The notes: generated by a model not told the origin, from the letters alone. A DNA stretch of 64,000 nucleotides from an uncultured Alphaproteobacteria bacterium (GCA_902613845.1 CACMIW010000006.1:33405-97404); one strand, 5' to 3'; positions 19,541 to 29,519 are shown, numbered from the stretch's first letter. Program-made: numbers and translations.

Positions 19541-19933
19541 TTAATGAACGTTTTTTTTATTATATGGGCTATCAAGAGAAAACGCAGGTATATCTATTTT
19601 TAATTTTTCACCATTATCTTGAGATACTAAATAGAAGCCCTGCATAATACCGTTGTTCGTTTTTAATGGAGTACCGCTTGTGTACTCAAATGACTCTCCA
19701 GGCTTAATTGTTGGGAATTCTCCAACAACTCCTTCACCTTGAACATTTATAACCTTACCATTAGCATCAATGATTAACCAATTTCTATGATTTAATTTGA
19801 TAGAAGAGTTTCCAGAATTTTTGATATTAACTTGGTATGCCCAAACGAAATGGCTTTCCCGAGGGGATGATTGATCGTCTAAAAAATAGGGTGTTACAGT
19901 TACTGTGACCCCATTAGTTGTTTTAGAGTACAT
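19541..19933 (-). CDS. apaG: ApaG domain protein
   Basis: 130 aa beta-sandwich of the ApaG family. Characteristic strings are NHRNWLIIDANG, VQGEGVVGEFP and FEYTSGTPL. The family is linked to Co2+ resistance and diadenosine tetraphosphate metabolism, but its biochemical role is unsettled. I choose the internal ATG at 19933 (MYSK...) because alphaproteobacterial ApaG proteins begin this way and because the alternative Met at 19951 lies inside a strong hairpin. Probably read with fhs and trkH. Confidence 0.9.
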   Translation of the reverse strand: MYSKTTNGVTVTVTPYFLDDQSSPRESHFVWAYQVNIKNSGNSSIKLNHRNWLIIDANGKVINVQGEGVVGEFPTIKPGESFEYTSGTPLKTNNGIMQGFYLVSQDNGEKLKIDIPAFSLDSPYNKKNVH

Positions 19934-19941
19934 AAAATTAA

Positions 19942-19963
19942 TATACCCCATAATTGGGGTATA
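19942..19963. repeat. 9-bp inverted repeat between fhs and apaG
   Basis: TATACCCCA (19942-19950) and TGGGGTATA (19955-19963) are exact reverse complements around a TAAT loop. On the minus strand it falls 19 bases after the fhs stop and 8 bases before the preferred apaG ATG. No long T run follows, so it may stabilise fhs mRNA or lower apaG translation rather than end transcription. Confidence 0.55.
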
Positions 19964-19981
19964 GAGAATTAAATTGATTAA

Positions 19982-21652
19982 TTAAAAAAGACCTTGAATT
20001 AATCCTTTTTCATCTAACATTATTGAATTAGCGCTAGGTACTTTAGGTAGACCTGGCATTGTCATAATTTGACCTGTTACAACAACTATAAATCCTGCTC
20101 CAGCTGACAGTCTAACTTCTCTTACTGGGACAGTAAAACCATTTGGAGCACCTCTTAAAGCGGGGTTTGTTGAAAAACTATATTGTGTTTTAGCTATGCA
20201 AATAGGAAGTTTTCCATAGCCACTCTCTTCAAATCCTTTAAGTTGATCACTGACAGATTTATCTATCACAATATCATCGGCTCTATAGATTTTTTTAGCA
20301 ACAGAACGAATTTTTTCCTCTAATGAAATATTATCTTCATACATAAACTGAAATTTATTTGGATCACTTGACTCACAAATTTTAACTACTTCTTCAGCCA
20401 ACTCTAAAGTGCCTTCACCACCATTAGCCCAGTGTGAACATAGGATTGCTTTTACTCCCAATTTTTCACAACCATCTGAAATAACTTTACCCTCAGCTTC
20501 AGTATCAAGGGTGAAACTATTAATAGCCACAATTGGTTGAAGTCCAAAAGATTGGATATTCTCAATATGGCGTTGTAAATTTTCAAATCCTTTTTCGACT
20601 GCAGTAATGTTTTCATTATTAAGGTCTGCTTTTTCCACGCCTCCATGAGATTTCAATGCTCTCACAGTTGCCACAATAACTACTACGCTTGGTGTTAAGC
20701 CTGCTTTACGGCATTTAATATCTAAAAACTTTTCAGCACCTAAGTCAGCACCAAATCCAGCTTCCGTTACTACATAATCGGCAAGTTTTAAGCCAGCTTT
20801 TGTCGCAATTACTGTATTACAACCATGAGCAATATTTGCAAAAGGACCACCGTGAATAATCGCGGGATTATTTTCCAATGTTTGAACTAGGTTTGGCATT
20901 AAAGCATTTTTTAATAAAACTGTCATTGGGCCATCAGCTTTTACATCACGTGCGTATATAGGAGATTTATCTCTTTTATATGCAATTATAATATCACCAA
21001 TTCTTTTTTGAAGATCGTTAATATCATTCGCTAAACAAAAAATAGCCATGATTTCACTCGCAACTGTTATGTCGAATTTATCTTCTCTAGGGAATCCATT
21101 TGAAACACCTCCAAGATTGACATTCACTTTTCTTAGAGATCTATCACCTAAATCGACTACTCTACCCCAGGTAATTCTTCGTTGATCTATTTGTAATTCA
21201 TTTCCCCAATAAATATGATTATCTATTAAGGAAGATAATAGATTGTGAGCTGCTGTGATTGCGTGGAAGTCGCCAGTGAAGTGAAGATTAATTTCTTCCA
21301 TAGGTACAACTTGAGCATATCCACCTCCAGCAGCACCGCCTTTCATACCAAAACAAGGACCAAGGCTAGGTTCTCTGAGACAAACAATTGATTTTTTTCC
21401 AATTTTATTAAGACCATCATTTAAGCCAACAGAAGTGGTTGTTTTGCCTTCACCAGCTGGAGTTGGATTAATTGCAGTAACTAATATTAATTTTCCATCA
21501 GGGTTAGACTTACTTTTTTCAATAAAATCAAAATTTATTTTTGCTGCATCATGTCCATAAGGTATGAGATTTTCCTCAGGAATATTTATTTTAGCAGCAA
21601 CGTCTCTTATGTGAATTTTTTTAGCAGCTCTTGCTATCTCTATATCTGACAT
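19982..21652 (-). CDS. fhs: Formate--tetrahydrofolate ligase
   Basis: ATP-dependent activation of formate to 10-formyl-tetrahydrofolate, feeding purine synthesis or one-carbon oxidation. 556 aa, normal for the family. The P-loop-like [11 protein letters not shown] lies at 64-74; other hallmarks are [23 protein letters not shown] and the late [12 protein letters not shown] 5-formyl-THF cyclo-ligase is encoded at 56394. A palindrome at 21681 lies just upstream of its start and may be an operator. Confidence 0.95.
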   Translation of the reverse strand: MSDIEIARAAKKIHIRDVAAKINIPEENLIPYGHDAAKINFDFIEKSKSNPDGKLILVTAINPTPAGEGKTTTSVGLNDGLNKIGKKSIVCLREPSLGPCFGMKGGAAGGGYAQVVPMEEINLHFTGDFHAITAAHNLLSSLIDNHIYWGNELQIDQRRITWGRVVDLGDRSLRKVNVNLGGVSNGFPREDKFDITVASEIMAIFCLANDINDLQKRIGDIIIAYKRDKSPIYARDVKADGPMTVLLKNALMPNLVQTLENNPAIIHGGPFANIAHGCNTVIATKAGLKLADYVVTEAGFGADLGAEKFLDIKCRKAGLTPSVVVIVATVRALKSHGGVEKADLNNENITAVEKGFENLQRHIENIQSFGLQPIVAINSFTLDTEAEGKVISDGCEKLGVKAILCSHWANGGEGTLELAEEVVKICESSDPNKFQFMYEDNISLEEKIRSVAKKIYRADDIVIDKSVSDQLKGFEESGYGKLPICIAKTQYSFSTNPALRGAPNGFTVPVREVRLSAGAGFIVVVTGQIMTMPGLPKVPSANSIMLDEKGLIQGLF

Positions 21653-21680
21653 CTAATTTTGGATCCTTTCCCAAAAAAAC

Positions 21681-21697
21681 TGGTATACAATATACCA
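21681..21697. promoter_or_regulatory. Candidate operator upstream of fhs
   Basis: TGGTATA (21681-21687), CAA, TATACCA (21691-21697): a perfect 7-bp inverted repeat 28 bases before the fhs start. GntR-type regulators often bind TGGTATAC-like palindromes. No regulator gene is adjacent, so the binding protein is unknown. Confidence 0.4.
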
Positions 21698-21836
21698 ATA
21701 TCTATTTAAAATTTAAGCTATTTAAGATAAAAAAATTAGAATTTCCCTATTATTTTTAAGCCTATGTGTCGCATTAGAAATTTTATTTAGTAATAAAAAA
21801 GTCATTGTTCAATGAAATATTTATAATAGTTTAAAA

Positions 21837-23006
21837 ATGTTGAAAATATTAGTGATAGGGCTTGGTTATGTGGGTACTGCAAATGCTGTGCTTTTATCTC
21901 AACATAATGAAGTTATTTGCTTCGATCTAGATGTTTCGAAATCAAATAACTTAATTAGTGGTATTTCACCCATAGAGGATAAAGAAGTATCAAAATATTT
22001 ATCTTCAAAGAAATTAAATTTAAAATCAGCAGAGAAGTTTCCATTTGCAATTGACAATTTTGACTTTGCAATTGTTGCCACACCAACAAATTATGAGATA
22101 GAAACTAATAAATTTGATACTTCTTCTATAGAAAAATCTCTAGAAAATATTCAAAGCTCTAAATCAAATCCAACAGTAATTATACGATCTACTGTTCCAG
22201 TTGGTTATGTGAATACAGTGCAAAAGAAATTCCCTAGTCTTGAAATTATTTTTGTGCCTGAATTTTTAAGAGAGGGAAGAGCTTTAAATGACAGTCTTTA
22301 TCCATCAAGAATTGTAATAGGTTCCTATTCTGAAAAAGGAAAAGAATTTGCAAAATTATTGATGGAGTCATCGCTAAATAAAGATGTTCAAACTATTTAC
22401 ACAAATTCTACAGAAGCAGAGTCATCAAAATTATTTTCTAATGCCTATTTAGCAATGCGAGTTACATTTTTTAATGAGTTAGACACTTTCGCAATGTCAA
22501 GAAATTTAAATACAAAAGAGATTATTAAATCTGTAAGTCTAGATCCTAGGATAGGAGATTTTTACAATAATCCATCATTTGGATATGGGGGATACTGTCT
22601 ACCTAAAGATACAAAACAATTATTAGCTAACTTTGATAAAGTCCCCCAAAAAATTATGGAGGCAATCATAGAGTCAAATTCAATGCGAAAAGATTTCATT
22701 GGTTTAGAGATTGCAAAATTAAAACCTAAAACTGTTGGTGTTTATAAACTCATTATGAAAGAGGGATCAGATAATATAAGAGAGTCAAGTATGCAAGGCA
22801 TTATGAAAAGATTAAAAGCTAAAGGTATAAAGGTGATAGTCTACGAACCTTTAATCAAAGATAAGAAATTTTTCAATTCAGAGGTTTATCAAGATTTAGA
22901 ATTATTCAAAAAAGATGCTGATTTAATTCTTTGCAATAGAAGCCATTCAGATCTAGATGATGTACAAGACAAGATATTTACTAGAGACTTGTTTAACCAA
23001 GATTGA
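21837..23006 (+). CDS. ugd: UDP-glucose 6-dehydrogenase
   Basis: Oxidises UDP-glucose twice with NAD to UDP-glucuronate for surface polysaccharide. 389 aa, nearly the same length as E. coli Ugd. NAD motif GLGYVG at 8-13, [24 protein letters not shown], and catalytic C254 in [12 protein letters not shown]. The C-terminal NRS and TRDLF are typical. Stands alone, divergent from fhs across a 184-base gap. Confidence 0.93.
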   Translation: MLKILVIGLGYVGTANAVLLSQHNEVICFDLDVSKSNNLISGISPIEDKEVSKYLSSKKLNLKSAEKFPFAIDNFDFAIVATPTNYEIETNKFDTSSIEKSLENIQSSKSNPTVIIRSTVPVGYVNTVQKKFPSLEIIFVPEFLREGRALNDSLYPSRIVIGSYSEKGKEFAKLLMESSLNKDVQTIYTNSTEAESSKLFSNAYLAMRVTFFNELDTFAMSRNLNTKEIIKSVSLDPRIGDFYNNPSFGYGGYCLPKDTKQLLANFDKVPQKIMEAIIESNSMRKDFIGLEIAKLKPKTVGVYKLIMKEGSDNIRESSMQGIMKRLKAKGIKVIVYEPLIKDKKFFNSEVYQDLELFKKDADLILCNRSHSDLDDVQDKIFTRDLFNQD

Positions 23007-23070
23007 GTAAAAGATTAATATTTTTCTAAATTTATTCAAAAAATACATGAAATACATAGTATTTTTATAT

Positions 23071-23124
23071 TTTCGTTTCGCATCAGATAGGTCTATACTG
23101 CCGAGGCTTATATATATAAGGAGG
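23071..23124 (+). promoter_or_regulatory. Putative promoter and strong RBS of the amino-acid importer operon
   Basis: TTTCGT (23071-23076) and TATACT (23094-23099) are 17 bases apart and could be -35/-10 boxes. AAGGAGG (23118-23124), the best Shine-Dalgarno in the window, precedes the ATG at 23130 and fits a very highly expressed binding protein. Confidence 0.5.
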
Positions 23125-23129
23125 AAACG

Positions 23130-24155
23130 ATGACAAAAATTAAATCGTTGTTTATTTCTCTTGTTTTAACACTAGGTGTTTCTACAGCAATAGCTGGAAG
23201 TCATGGGAGCACCCACGATCTAGTTAAAGAAAGAGGAAAATTAATGTGTGGTTCCAACACTGGATTAGCGGGCTTTGGTGCTCCAAATGACGCTGGTGTT
23301 TGGGAAGGCATTGATGTTGATGTATGTAGAGCTGTAGCAGCAGCTGTATTTGGTGATGCTTCTAAAGTTGAGTATGTACCTACAACATCAAAAGTACGTT
23401 TCACAGTTCTTCAGTCAGGTGAAATTGATATGCTATCAAGAAATACTACATGGACTTTATCAAGAGACGTTGATCTTGGTTTAGAATTTGTTGGTGTTAA
23501 TTACTATGATGGTCAAGGCTTTATGGTTAACAAAAGTCTTGGTGTATCAAGTGCTATGGAATTAGATGGCGCATCTGTATGTATTCAGGTTGGTACAACA
23601 ACTGAAATGAACCTTGCTGATTTCTTCAAAGCAAATGGTATGAGCTATGAGTCAGTTCCTGTTGAGACTAACTCAGAAGCTGATGCTGCTTACACAGCTG
23701 GTCGTTGTGACGTTTACACAACAGACGCATCTGGTTTATATGCAAGTAGAGCTGGTTATCCAGATCCATCTGCTCACGTGGTTTTACCAGAAATCGTATC
23801 TAAAGAGCCTTTAGGCCCTGCAGTTAGACACGGTGATAGTGAGTGGGCTGATATCGTAAGATGGTCTCTTAATGCAATGATCATTGGTGAAGAGCTAGGT
23901 ATTACATCAGCTAATGTTGATGAAATGAAGAGCTCAAAAAACCCTGAGGTTTTAAGACTATTGGGTGTTGATGCTGGTTACGGAGCTATGTTAGGTCTTT
24001 CTGACGACTGGGCTTATAATATCTTAAGTCAAGTTGGAAACTATTCAGAGAGTTTTGAAAAGCATATTGGTCCTAACACACCAATTAACATTCAAAGAGG
24101 CTTAAACGCTCTTTATAAAGATGGCGGTATTTTATACGCACCTCCATTTAGATAA
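23130..24155 (+). CDS. aapJ: General L-amino-acid ABC transporter, periplasmic binding protein
   Basis: Captures many L-amino acids in the periplasm. 341 aa with a cleavable signal ending around STAIAGS. The mature part shows LMCGSNTGLAGFG, IDVDVCRAVAAAVFGD and the NTTWTLSRD block of AapJ/BztA proteins. GC content and codon choice are richer than flanking genes, consistent with very high expression in oligotrophic marine bacteria. First gene of aapJQMP; an 11-bp stem-loop follows its stop. Confidence 0.95.
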   Translation: MTKIKSLFISLVLTLGVSTAIAGSHGSTHDLVKERGKLMCGSNTGLAGFGAPNDAGVWEGIDVDVCRAVAAAVFGDASKVEYVPTTSKVRFTVLQSGEIDMLSRNTTWTLSRDVDLGLEFVGVNYYDGQGFMVNKSLGVSSAMELDGASVCIQVGTTTEMNLADFFKANGMSYESVPVETNSEADAAYTAGRCDVYTTDASGLYASRAGYPDPSAHVVLPEIVSKEPLGPAVRHGDSEWADIVRWSLNAMIIGEELGITSANVDEMKSSKNPEVLRLLGVDAGYGAMLGLSDDWAYNILSQVGNYSESFEKHIGPNTPINIQRGLNALYKDGGILYAPPFR

Positions 24156-24162
24156 AAAATAA

Positions 24163-24187
24163 GGGTATGGGCTTAGAGCCCATACCC
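24163..24187 (+). repeat. Intercistronic stem-loop after aapJ
   Basis: GGGTATGGGCT (24163-24173) and AGCCCATACCC (24177-24187) form a perfect 11-bp stem with a TAG loop. There is no T tract. Such hairpins after binding-protein genes commonly protect the upstream mRNA and reduce expression of the membrane subunits; here that role is inferred. Confidence 0.75.
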
Positions 24188-24210
24188 CAAATTTACGGAT
24201 TTCAAAATTT

Positions 24211-25380
24211 ATGCAGACCAATTTTTTCAGAAAAATAATATTTGATGAAAAATCAAGATCCCTTCTAATTCAAACTCTTGTAATTGGTCTTTTTGCTTTA
24301 TTTATTTATCTCATAACCCAGCAAACAGCCTATAACTTAGAAAAAAGAGGCATTAGCTCAGGTTTTGATTTCTTACATATCTCAGCAGGTTACGATATAA
24401 GTATCCGCTTAATTCCATTTACAAGTGAGGACACTCACTTAAGAGCATATTTCGTTGGATTATTAAATACATTGATGATTGCTGTTTGTGGGTGTTTTTT
24501 AGCAACCATAATTGGTTTTTTAGTTGGAATTATTCGCCTATCAAGCAATTGGCTATTTCGTAATATAGCTTATGTTTATGTTGAGTTTACAAGAAATGTG
24601 CCTGTTCTTGTTCAAATAATTCTTTACTACAGTATTCTTTTAAACTTACCTAAAATTAAACAAGCAATTGTAATTTTTGATAATTTTTATTTAACTAATC
24701 GAGGTTTCTTTTCCCCCTCTCCAATATTTAAAGATGGTTTTTCAATTGTCGCTTGGAGCTTAGTAATTGCAATTATATTTTCCTTTTTTCTAAAAATATT
24801 TTTGAAGAAAAAACAAGAAGATACCGGAAAACAATATCCAACTTTTATGATAAACAGTGCAATTATTATTTTTACACCAATAATTTTTTATTACATTATG
24901 GGCATGCCTTTAGAGTTTGATAGTCCAGTTTTGAAGGGATTTAATTTTAAAGGAGGGATGGTAATTCGACCAGAATTTTTAGGAATGCTGTTTGGTTTAT
25001 CTATTTATACAGCTGCATTTATCTCCGAGACTGTTAGATCTGGTATTATATCAGTATCAAAGGGACAAAGGGAGGCATCTCAAGCTTTAGGTTTAAAAAG
25101 TAATTTTATAATGAGGCTGATTATTATTCCTCAAGCACTGAGAGTTATCATTCCACCTCTTACCTCTCAATATTTAAATTTAACAAAAAACTCCTCTCTT
25201 GGAATCGCAATAGGTTATGCCGATTTAGTTCACGGATTTGGAGGTATATCTTTAAATCAAACAGGAAGAGCCATAGAGATTATGATGATGGTTATGCTTA
25301 CTTATTTGACAATTAGTTTAACCATTTCTTTTTTTATGAACTTATATAATAAGTCCGTACAATTTAAGGGTAACGCATGA
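24211..25380 (+). CDS. aapQ: General L-amino-acid ABC transporter permease
   Basis: 389 aa inner-membrane permease of the polar amino-acid family. N-terminal segment, then the His/Glu permease domain with LLNTLMIAVCG and the ABC-contacting EAA loop GQREASQALG followed by IIPQALRVIIPP. Length matches AapQ/BztB, which carry an extra periplasmic loop. Works with AapM as a heterodimer. The next gene overlaps its TGA (ATGA junction). Confidence 0.93.
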   Translation: MQTNFFRKIIFDEKSRSLLIQTLVIGLFALFIYLITQQTAYNLEKRGISSGFDFLHISAGYDISIRLIPFTSEDTHLRAYFVGLLNTLMIAVCGCFLATIIGFLVGIIRLSSNWLFRNIAYVYVEFTRNVPVLVQIILYYSILLNLPKIKQAIVIFDNFYLTNRGFFSPSPIFKDGFSIVAWSLVIAIIFSFFLKIFLKKKQEDTGKQYPTFMINSAIIIFTPIIFYYIMGMPLEFDSPVLKGFNFKGGMVIRPEFLGMLFGLSIYTAAFISETVRSGIISVSKGQREASQALGLKSNFIMRLIIIPQALRVIIPPLTSQYLNLTKNSSLGIAIGYADLVHGFGGISLNQTGRAIEIMMMVMLTYLTISLTISFFMNLYNKSVQFKGNA

Positions 25381-26489
25381 GCTCTACTGCCATTCAAATT
25401 ATTTCACGCAGTAAGTATTACAACTGGTTAGTAAAAAATTTATTTTCCACTTGGGTAAATACAATACTTACTGTTATTGCGCTAATATTCGTATATCAGG
25501 TTGGAAGTTTCTTTTTGAATTGGGCAATTTTTGATGCTGATTTTAGATATAATTTTCAAGGTGAACTAATTATTGATCGCGGATTTTGCTCTAAAAACAT
25601 TGTGCCCGGTGAATATGGTGCCTGTTGGGCAATTATTTTTGCACGATGGAACCAATTTATGTATGGACTTTATCCTATTGAAGAAGCATGGAGGGTAAAC
25701 TTAATCTATGCTCTTTTACCTTTAGCAATTATTGGAATTCTTTTTGATAAAATTCCATTTCGTAGATATTTTATTTATTTTACTTTTATATTTCCATTCT
25801 TGGCTTACTTCATGCTTTATGGAGGACCAGGATTAAGTGTTGTCGGTACAAATAAATGGGGAGGGCTATTAGTAACACTTTTCTTAGGAGTTACTGGGAT
25901 AGGTTTAGCGTTTCCTTTAAGCATTCTTTTAGCCTTAGGTAGAAGATCTAAAATGCCCATCATAAAATCATTGTGTGTAGTTTTTATTGAATTCATTAGA
26001 GGTGTCCCTCTTATAACATTGTTATTTACAGCTAATGTAATGTTACCTTTATTTTTACCTGATGGAGTAAATCCAGATAATCTTTTACGTGCTTTAGTGG
26101 CCGTTACTTTATTTCAATCAGCCTATATGGCTGAAGCAATTAGAGGTGGCTTGCAAGCCATTCCAAGGGGGCAAGTCGAAGCTGCGCAGTCTTTAGGATT
26201 AAGTTATTGGCAAACCACTCGCAAAATAGTTTTACCACAAGCTCTAAAGATAGCTATTCCACCAATAGTTAATACCTGTATTGGATTATTTAAAGATACA
26301 TCTTTAGTTTTAATTATAGGATTATTTGATTTATTAGGTATTGGCAGAGCAGCTTTAGCTGATATGACATGGACTAAACTTTATTATGAGGTTTATGTTT
26401 TTATTTCACTTGTATTTTTCATATTTTGCTTTGGTATGTCACGCTATAGTTTATATTTAGAAAAAAAACTAAAAACGGATAATAGTTAA
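25377..26489 (+). CDS. aapM: General L-amino-acid ABC transporter permease
   Basis: 370 aa second permease subunit. Starts at ATG 25377 in a four-base overlap with aapQ. About eight hydrophobic segments; the EAA loop is [16 protein letters not shown] followed by [13 protein letters not shown], and [15 protein letters not shown] begins the conserved domain. Its stop TAA shares a base with the ATG of the ATPase gene. Confidence 0.93.
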   Translation: MSSTAIQIISRSKYYNWLVKNLFSTWVNTILTVIALIFVYQVGSFFLNWAIFDADFRYNFQGELIIDRGFCSKNIVPGEYGACWAIIFARWNQFMYGLYPIEEAWRVNLIYALLPLAIIGILFDKIPFRRYFIYFTFIFPFLAYFMLYGGPGLSVVGTNKWGGLLVTLFLGVTGIGLAFPLSILLALGRRSKMPIIKSLCVVFIEFIRGVPLITLLFTANVMLPLFLPDGVNPDNLLRALVAVTLFQSAYMAEAIRGGLQAIPRGQVEAAQSLGLSYWQTTRKIVLPQALKIAIPPIVNTCIGLFKDTSLVLIIGLFDLLGIGRAALADMTWTKLYYEVYVFISLVFFIFCFGMSRYSLYLEKKLKTDNS

Positions 26490-27232
26490 TGAGCACAGAT
26501 CAGGTAATACATTTAGAAAAAGTAAACAAATGGTATGATGATTTTCATGTTTTAAAAGATATTGATTTAATTGTTAATAAAGGGCAAAAAATCGTTATCT
26601 GTGGCCCTAGTGGCTCTGGTAAGTCAACAATGATTAGATGTATAAATCGTCTAGAGGCTCATCAAAAAGGGACAATAGTTGTTCACGGAACAGAACTTAC
26701 AAATGATCTTAAAAACATTGATTTAATTAGGAAAAATGTCGGTATGGTTTTCCAGCAATTCAATCTTTTTCCGCACCTCTCTGTATTAGACAATATTTCC
26801 TTAGCGCCAATTTGGGTGAAAAAAATGCCAAAAAATGAAGCCGAAGATATTGCAATGTCCTATTTAGAAAAAGTTAAAATTCCTGAGCAGGCTCAAAAAT
26901 TTCCTGGTCAGCTCTCCGGAGGTCAACAGCAACGTGTTGCTATTGCTAGATCATTAGCTATGAACCCTGACATTATGTTGTTTGATGAACCAACATCAGC
27001 TCTAGACCCAGAAATGATCAAAGAGGTTTTGGATGTGATGATACAATTAGCAGAAGAGGGTATGACTATGTTAGTTGTTACTCATGAGATGGGATTTGCA
27101 AAAACTGTTGCTGATCAAATGATTTTTATGGATGAGGGAAGAATTGTTGAACAAGCATCCCCAGATGAATTCTTTAATAACCCAAAAAGTGATCGAACTA
27201 AACTTTTCTTAAGTCAAATTCTTAATCATTAA
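26489..27232 (+). CDS. aapP: General L-amino-acid ABC transporter ATP-binding protein
   Basis: 247 aa ATPase that powers the AapQM permease. Walker [10 protein letters not shown] at 39-47, Q-loop FQQFNLFPH, signature LSGGQQQR at 142-149, Walker B IMLFDEP followed by TSALD, and switch His in VVTHEM. All catalytic residues are intact. One-base overlap with aapM; 11 bases before the LysE-type gene, which is probably in the same transcript. Confidence 0.96.
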   Translation: MSTDQVIHLEKVNKWYDDFHVLKDIDLIVNKGQKIVICGPSGSGKSTMIRCINRLEAHQKGTIVVHGTELTNDLKNIDLIRKNVGMVFQQFNLFPHLSVLDNISLAPIWVKKMPKNEAEDIAMSYLEKVKIPEQAQKFPGQLSGGQQQRVAIARSLAMNPDIMLFDEPTSALDPEMIKEVLDVMIQLAEEGMTMLVVTHEMGFAKTVADQMIFMDEGRIVEQASPDEFFNNPKSDRTKLFLSQILNH

Positions 27233-27243
27233 AGAAGTATTAG

Positions 27244-27870
27244 ATGAATGAAGTTGTAATGGCTTTATTATCCGGATGGATAATATTTTATTTTGCTGTA
27301 TTTTTGCCAGGACCTAATACTTTTTTTGTGGCATCCGTTGGAATTAGTGGTCAGAAAAAACAAATTTGGGGTGCTGCAGTTGGTACTGCTATTGGTTCTT
27401 TTACTTGGTGCTTACTTGCTACAACAGGTATTTCTTTTCTAATTTCAAATTTAATGGGTTGGGGTTTTATTGTTTTAAAGATCTTAGCTAGTCTTTATAT
27501 GATTTATTTAGCATATCAAATTGGCAGCCAATACTTTAGCTCTGAAAATCAACTCATAAAACTATCCAATGAAAGAAATTTTTTAAACAGTATGAAGAAA
27601 GCAATAATTGTTGCATATACCAATCCCAAAGCTTTCGCATTTTGGTCTGCTCTAGCAACTTTACAATTCAGTGAAAACCTAAATTTTAGTATTGCTCTAA
27701 TTTTTGCAACAGGTAGTTTTTTTATTTCAGCAATGAATTATTCAATTATCGGCCACTTTTTTGGTATAAAAAAGTTTTCAAATTACTTCAATAGACCTAA
27801 AAATATTGTCAATTTAATATTTGCTGGACTTTTTATATTTGTAGCTATAGAAATTTGGGTGTTAGGCTAG
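27244..27870 (+). CDS. LysE-family amino-acid exporter
   Basis: 208 aa RhtB/LysE-type inner-membrane exporter with about six helices. The conserved LPGPNTFFVASVGISGQKK start region and the TNPKAFAFW segment in mid-protein mark the family. Its position as the last gene of the amino-acid importer operon suggests overflow export of an amino acid taken up in excess (inference). A palindromic terminator follows immediately. Confidence 0.88.
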   Translation: MNEVVMALLSGWIIFYFAVFLPGPNTFFVASVGISGQKKQIWGAAVGTAIGSFTWCLLATTGISFLISNLMGWGFIVLKILASLYMIYLAYQIGSQYFSSENQLIKLSNERNFLNSMKKAIIVAYTNPKAFAFWSALATLQFSENLNFSIALIFATGSFFISAMNYSIIGHFFGIKKFSNYFNRPKNIVNLIFAGLFIFVAIEIWVLG

Positions 27871-27872
27871 TC

Positions 27873-27896
27873 AAAAAGCCCTATATAGGGCTTTTT
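27873..27896. terminator. Bidirectional terminator after the amino-acid importer operon
   Basis: AAAAAGCCCTAT and ATAGGGCTTTTT form a perfect 24-base palindrome, giving a GC-containing stem with T5 on either strand. It would end the aap-lysE transcript and the convergent small-gene operon, whose last stop overlaps it. Confidence 0.85.
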
Positions 27897-28059
27897 AAAA
27901 TTTTCTAATAAATCTTCTATCTATCTCTTTTTGTCTTCTTTCAAGGTCAATCATGTCGATAGCTTGAGATAAATACACCTCTTCTTTGTAAGACTTTGAT
28001 TTTTGGTCATTTTTTCCATTAATAATTATTTTTCTAATAGATTTAAATAGATTGCTCAT
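27895..28059 (-). CDS. Small DUF3563-like protein
   Basis: 54 aa. The C-terminal half, YLSQAIDMIDLERRQKEID, resembles the short DUF3563/DUF1127-type motif (YLSxSxDLxDLERR), here after a basic N-terminus. Function is unknown. Its ATG shares one base with the TAA of the upstream small gene (TAATG), so the two are translationally coupled; its own stop overlaps the terminator palindrome. Confidence 0.65.
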   Translation of the reverse strand: MSNLFKSIRKIIINGKNDQKSKSYKEEVYLSQAIDMIDLERRQKEIDRRFIRKF

Positions 28060-28238
28060 TAGGCAGCCTCTTTTAAGCTATTTGGAAATGACTGATTTCT
28101 TTTGTACTCGGAGTAAGCCCATTGCCAATCTGTGCCATACTCAACCTTACAAAAATTTATAATACTGTCTTCTTTTTTACTAAAAAGAGATAACCAGAAC
28201 TTTAAAGATCTTTCTGTAAATCCAAAAATTTTATTCAT
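28059..28238 (-). CDS. Small protein of unknown function, coupled to the DUF3563-like gene
   Basis: 59 aa, soluble, with aromatic clusters (LKFWLSLF near residues 12-19, DWQWAYSEYKR at 37-47) and one Cys. A good Shine-Dalgarno (AAGGAAA) stands seven bases before the ATG. I do not recognise the family. The one-base overlap with the next gene, the shared terminator and the SD together make a convincing two-gene micro-operon. Confidence 0.65.
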   Translation of the reverse strand: MNKIFGFTERSLKFWLSLFSKKEDSIINFCKVEYGTDWQWAYSEYKRNQSFPNSLKEAA

Positions 28239-28298
28239 AATTTTATTTCCTTTCTTACATATATATAGTTTTAAAAAGAAGTTTTACTTTTGCTAAAT

Positions 28299-28317
28299 AT
28301 AGACAGCTGATGTCTAT
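28299..28317. promoter_or_regulatory. Candidate operator in a divergent gap
   Basis: ATAGACA (28299-28305), five bases, TGTCTAT (28311-28317): an exact 7-bp inverted repeat centred between the small-gene operon (minus) and the dipeptidase (plus). The rest of the 160-base gap is AT-rich with no other feature I can support. The regulator is unknown. Confidence 0.4.
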
Positions 28318-28398
28318 TTATGAGACTTCAAACAAATTCATTAAATATTTTTAATTTGCATGTAGTCTAAGTAACAAAAAAAATGATAAATTTATGAC

Positions 28399-29475
28399 AT
28401 GGATTATAAAATTTTTGATGGCCATAATGATGTATTATTTAGACTATTTTTAAAGAACAAACCTGACTCCTATCTTGATTTTATCGATGGAGATAATGAG
28501 GGACATTTAGATCTTCCTAGAATGAACCAAGCTAATTTTAAAGGAGGCTTATGCGCCATATATGTTCCTACCCCAGAACAAGATATCTCTGACTCTGATA
28601 AGTTGGTCAACTATAAAGATATGGAGAAGGATGAGTATTTATTACCACTTCCAAGACCCGTAGACGTAAATGATGCATTACCAGTTGTTTTAAATCAATT
28701 GTCTATCCTTTCAAAAATTGAAAGAAACTCAAAAAATAAAGTTAAGATTTGTTTATCTGGCAAGGATTTGGAAACCTCGTTTAAACATGATGATCAATTA
28801 TCTGTAGTAATGCATATAGAGGGTGCAGAATGTATAGATAAAAATTTTTATAATCTCGAAACTTTATTTCGAGCTGGTCTTAGATCAATTGGGCCAGTTT
28901 GGTCAAGACCTACTATTTTTGCAGAGGGCGTTCCCTTTGCTTTTCCAACTTCACCAGATATTGGAGATGGTTTAACCGAAATAGGAATAGAACTTATAAA
29001 AAATTGTAATTCACTAAATATGTTAATTGACACCTCTCATTTAAATGAAAAAGGCTTTTGGGATATAGCAAAATATTCAAATTCGCCCCTAGTAGCCACG
29101 CATAGCAATGCTCATCAGATTTGCCCACACTCTAGAAACCTTACAAATAAGCAATTAGATGCAATCAAAGAAACTCAAGGGATGGTTGGAGTTAACTTTG
29201 CCCCAGCTTTTTTAAGGAAAGATGGAAAAATGGTTTCTGATACAGATTTACAAATAATTGTTGATCATTTTAAGTACCTTATTGACTATATGGGAGATGA
29301 TAAAGTTGGATTTGGCTCAGATTTCGACGGTGCAATGATGCCAAAAGATCTTAATAGCGTTCTAGGTATGCATAAATTAATCGATCTATTAATTTCACAG
29401 GGTTTTAATGAAAACTTAATGATTAAAATTTCACATTTAAATTGGATTAATCTTTTAAAAAGAGTTTTAAATTAA
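28399..29475 (+). CDS. Membrane (renal-type) dipeptidase, peptidase M19
   Basis: Zinc-dependent dipeptidase. 358 aa. Metal ligands of the family are in place: H9 and D11 in FDGHND, bridging E141 in MHIEGAE, H214 in DTSHLN and H235 in ATHSNAH; a late GFGSDFDG contains the catalytic-site Asp. No signal peptide, so cytosolic despite the family name. Probably hydrolyses imported dipeptides, including D-containing ones. Single gene, divergent from the small-protein operon. Confidence 0.92.
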   Translation: MDYKIFDGHNDVLFRLFLKNKPDSYLDFIDGDNEGHLDLPRMNQANFKGGLCAIYVPTPEQDISDSDKLVNYKDMEKDEYLLPLPRPVDVNDALPVVLNQLSILSKIERNSKNKVKICLSGKDLETSFKHDDQLSVVMHIEGAECIDKNFYNLETLFRAGLRSIGPVWSRPTIFAEGVPFAFPTSPDIGDGLTEIGIELIKNCNSLNMLIDTSHLNEKGFWDIAKYSNSPLVATHSNAHQICPHSRNLTNKQLDAIKETQGMVGVNFAPAFLRKDGKMVSDTDLQIIVDHFKYLIDYMGDDKVGFGSDFDGAMMPKDLNSVLGMHKLIDLLISQGFNENLMIKISHLNWINLLKRVLN

Positions 29476-29519
29476 TAAATATTCAATGAAGTGAAACTTT
29501 AGTATCAAAAAAATTCTGA

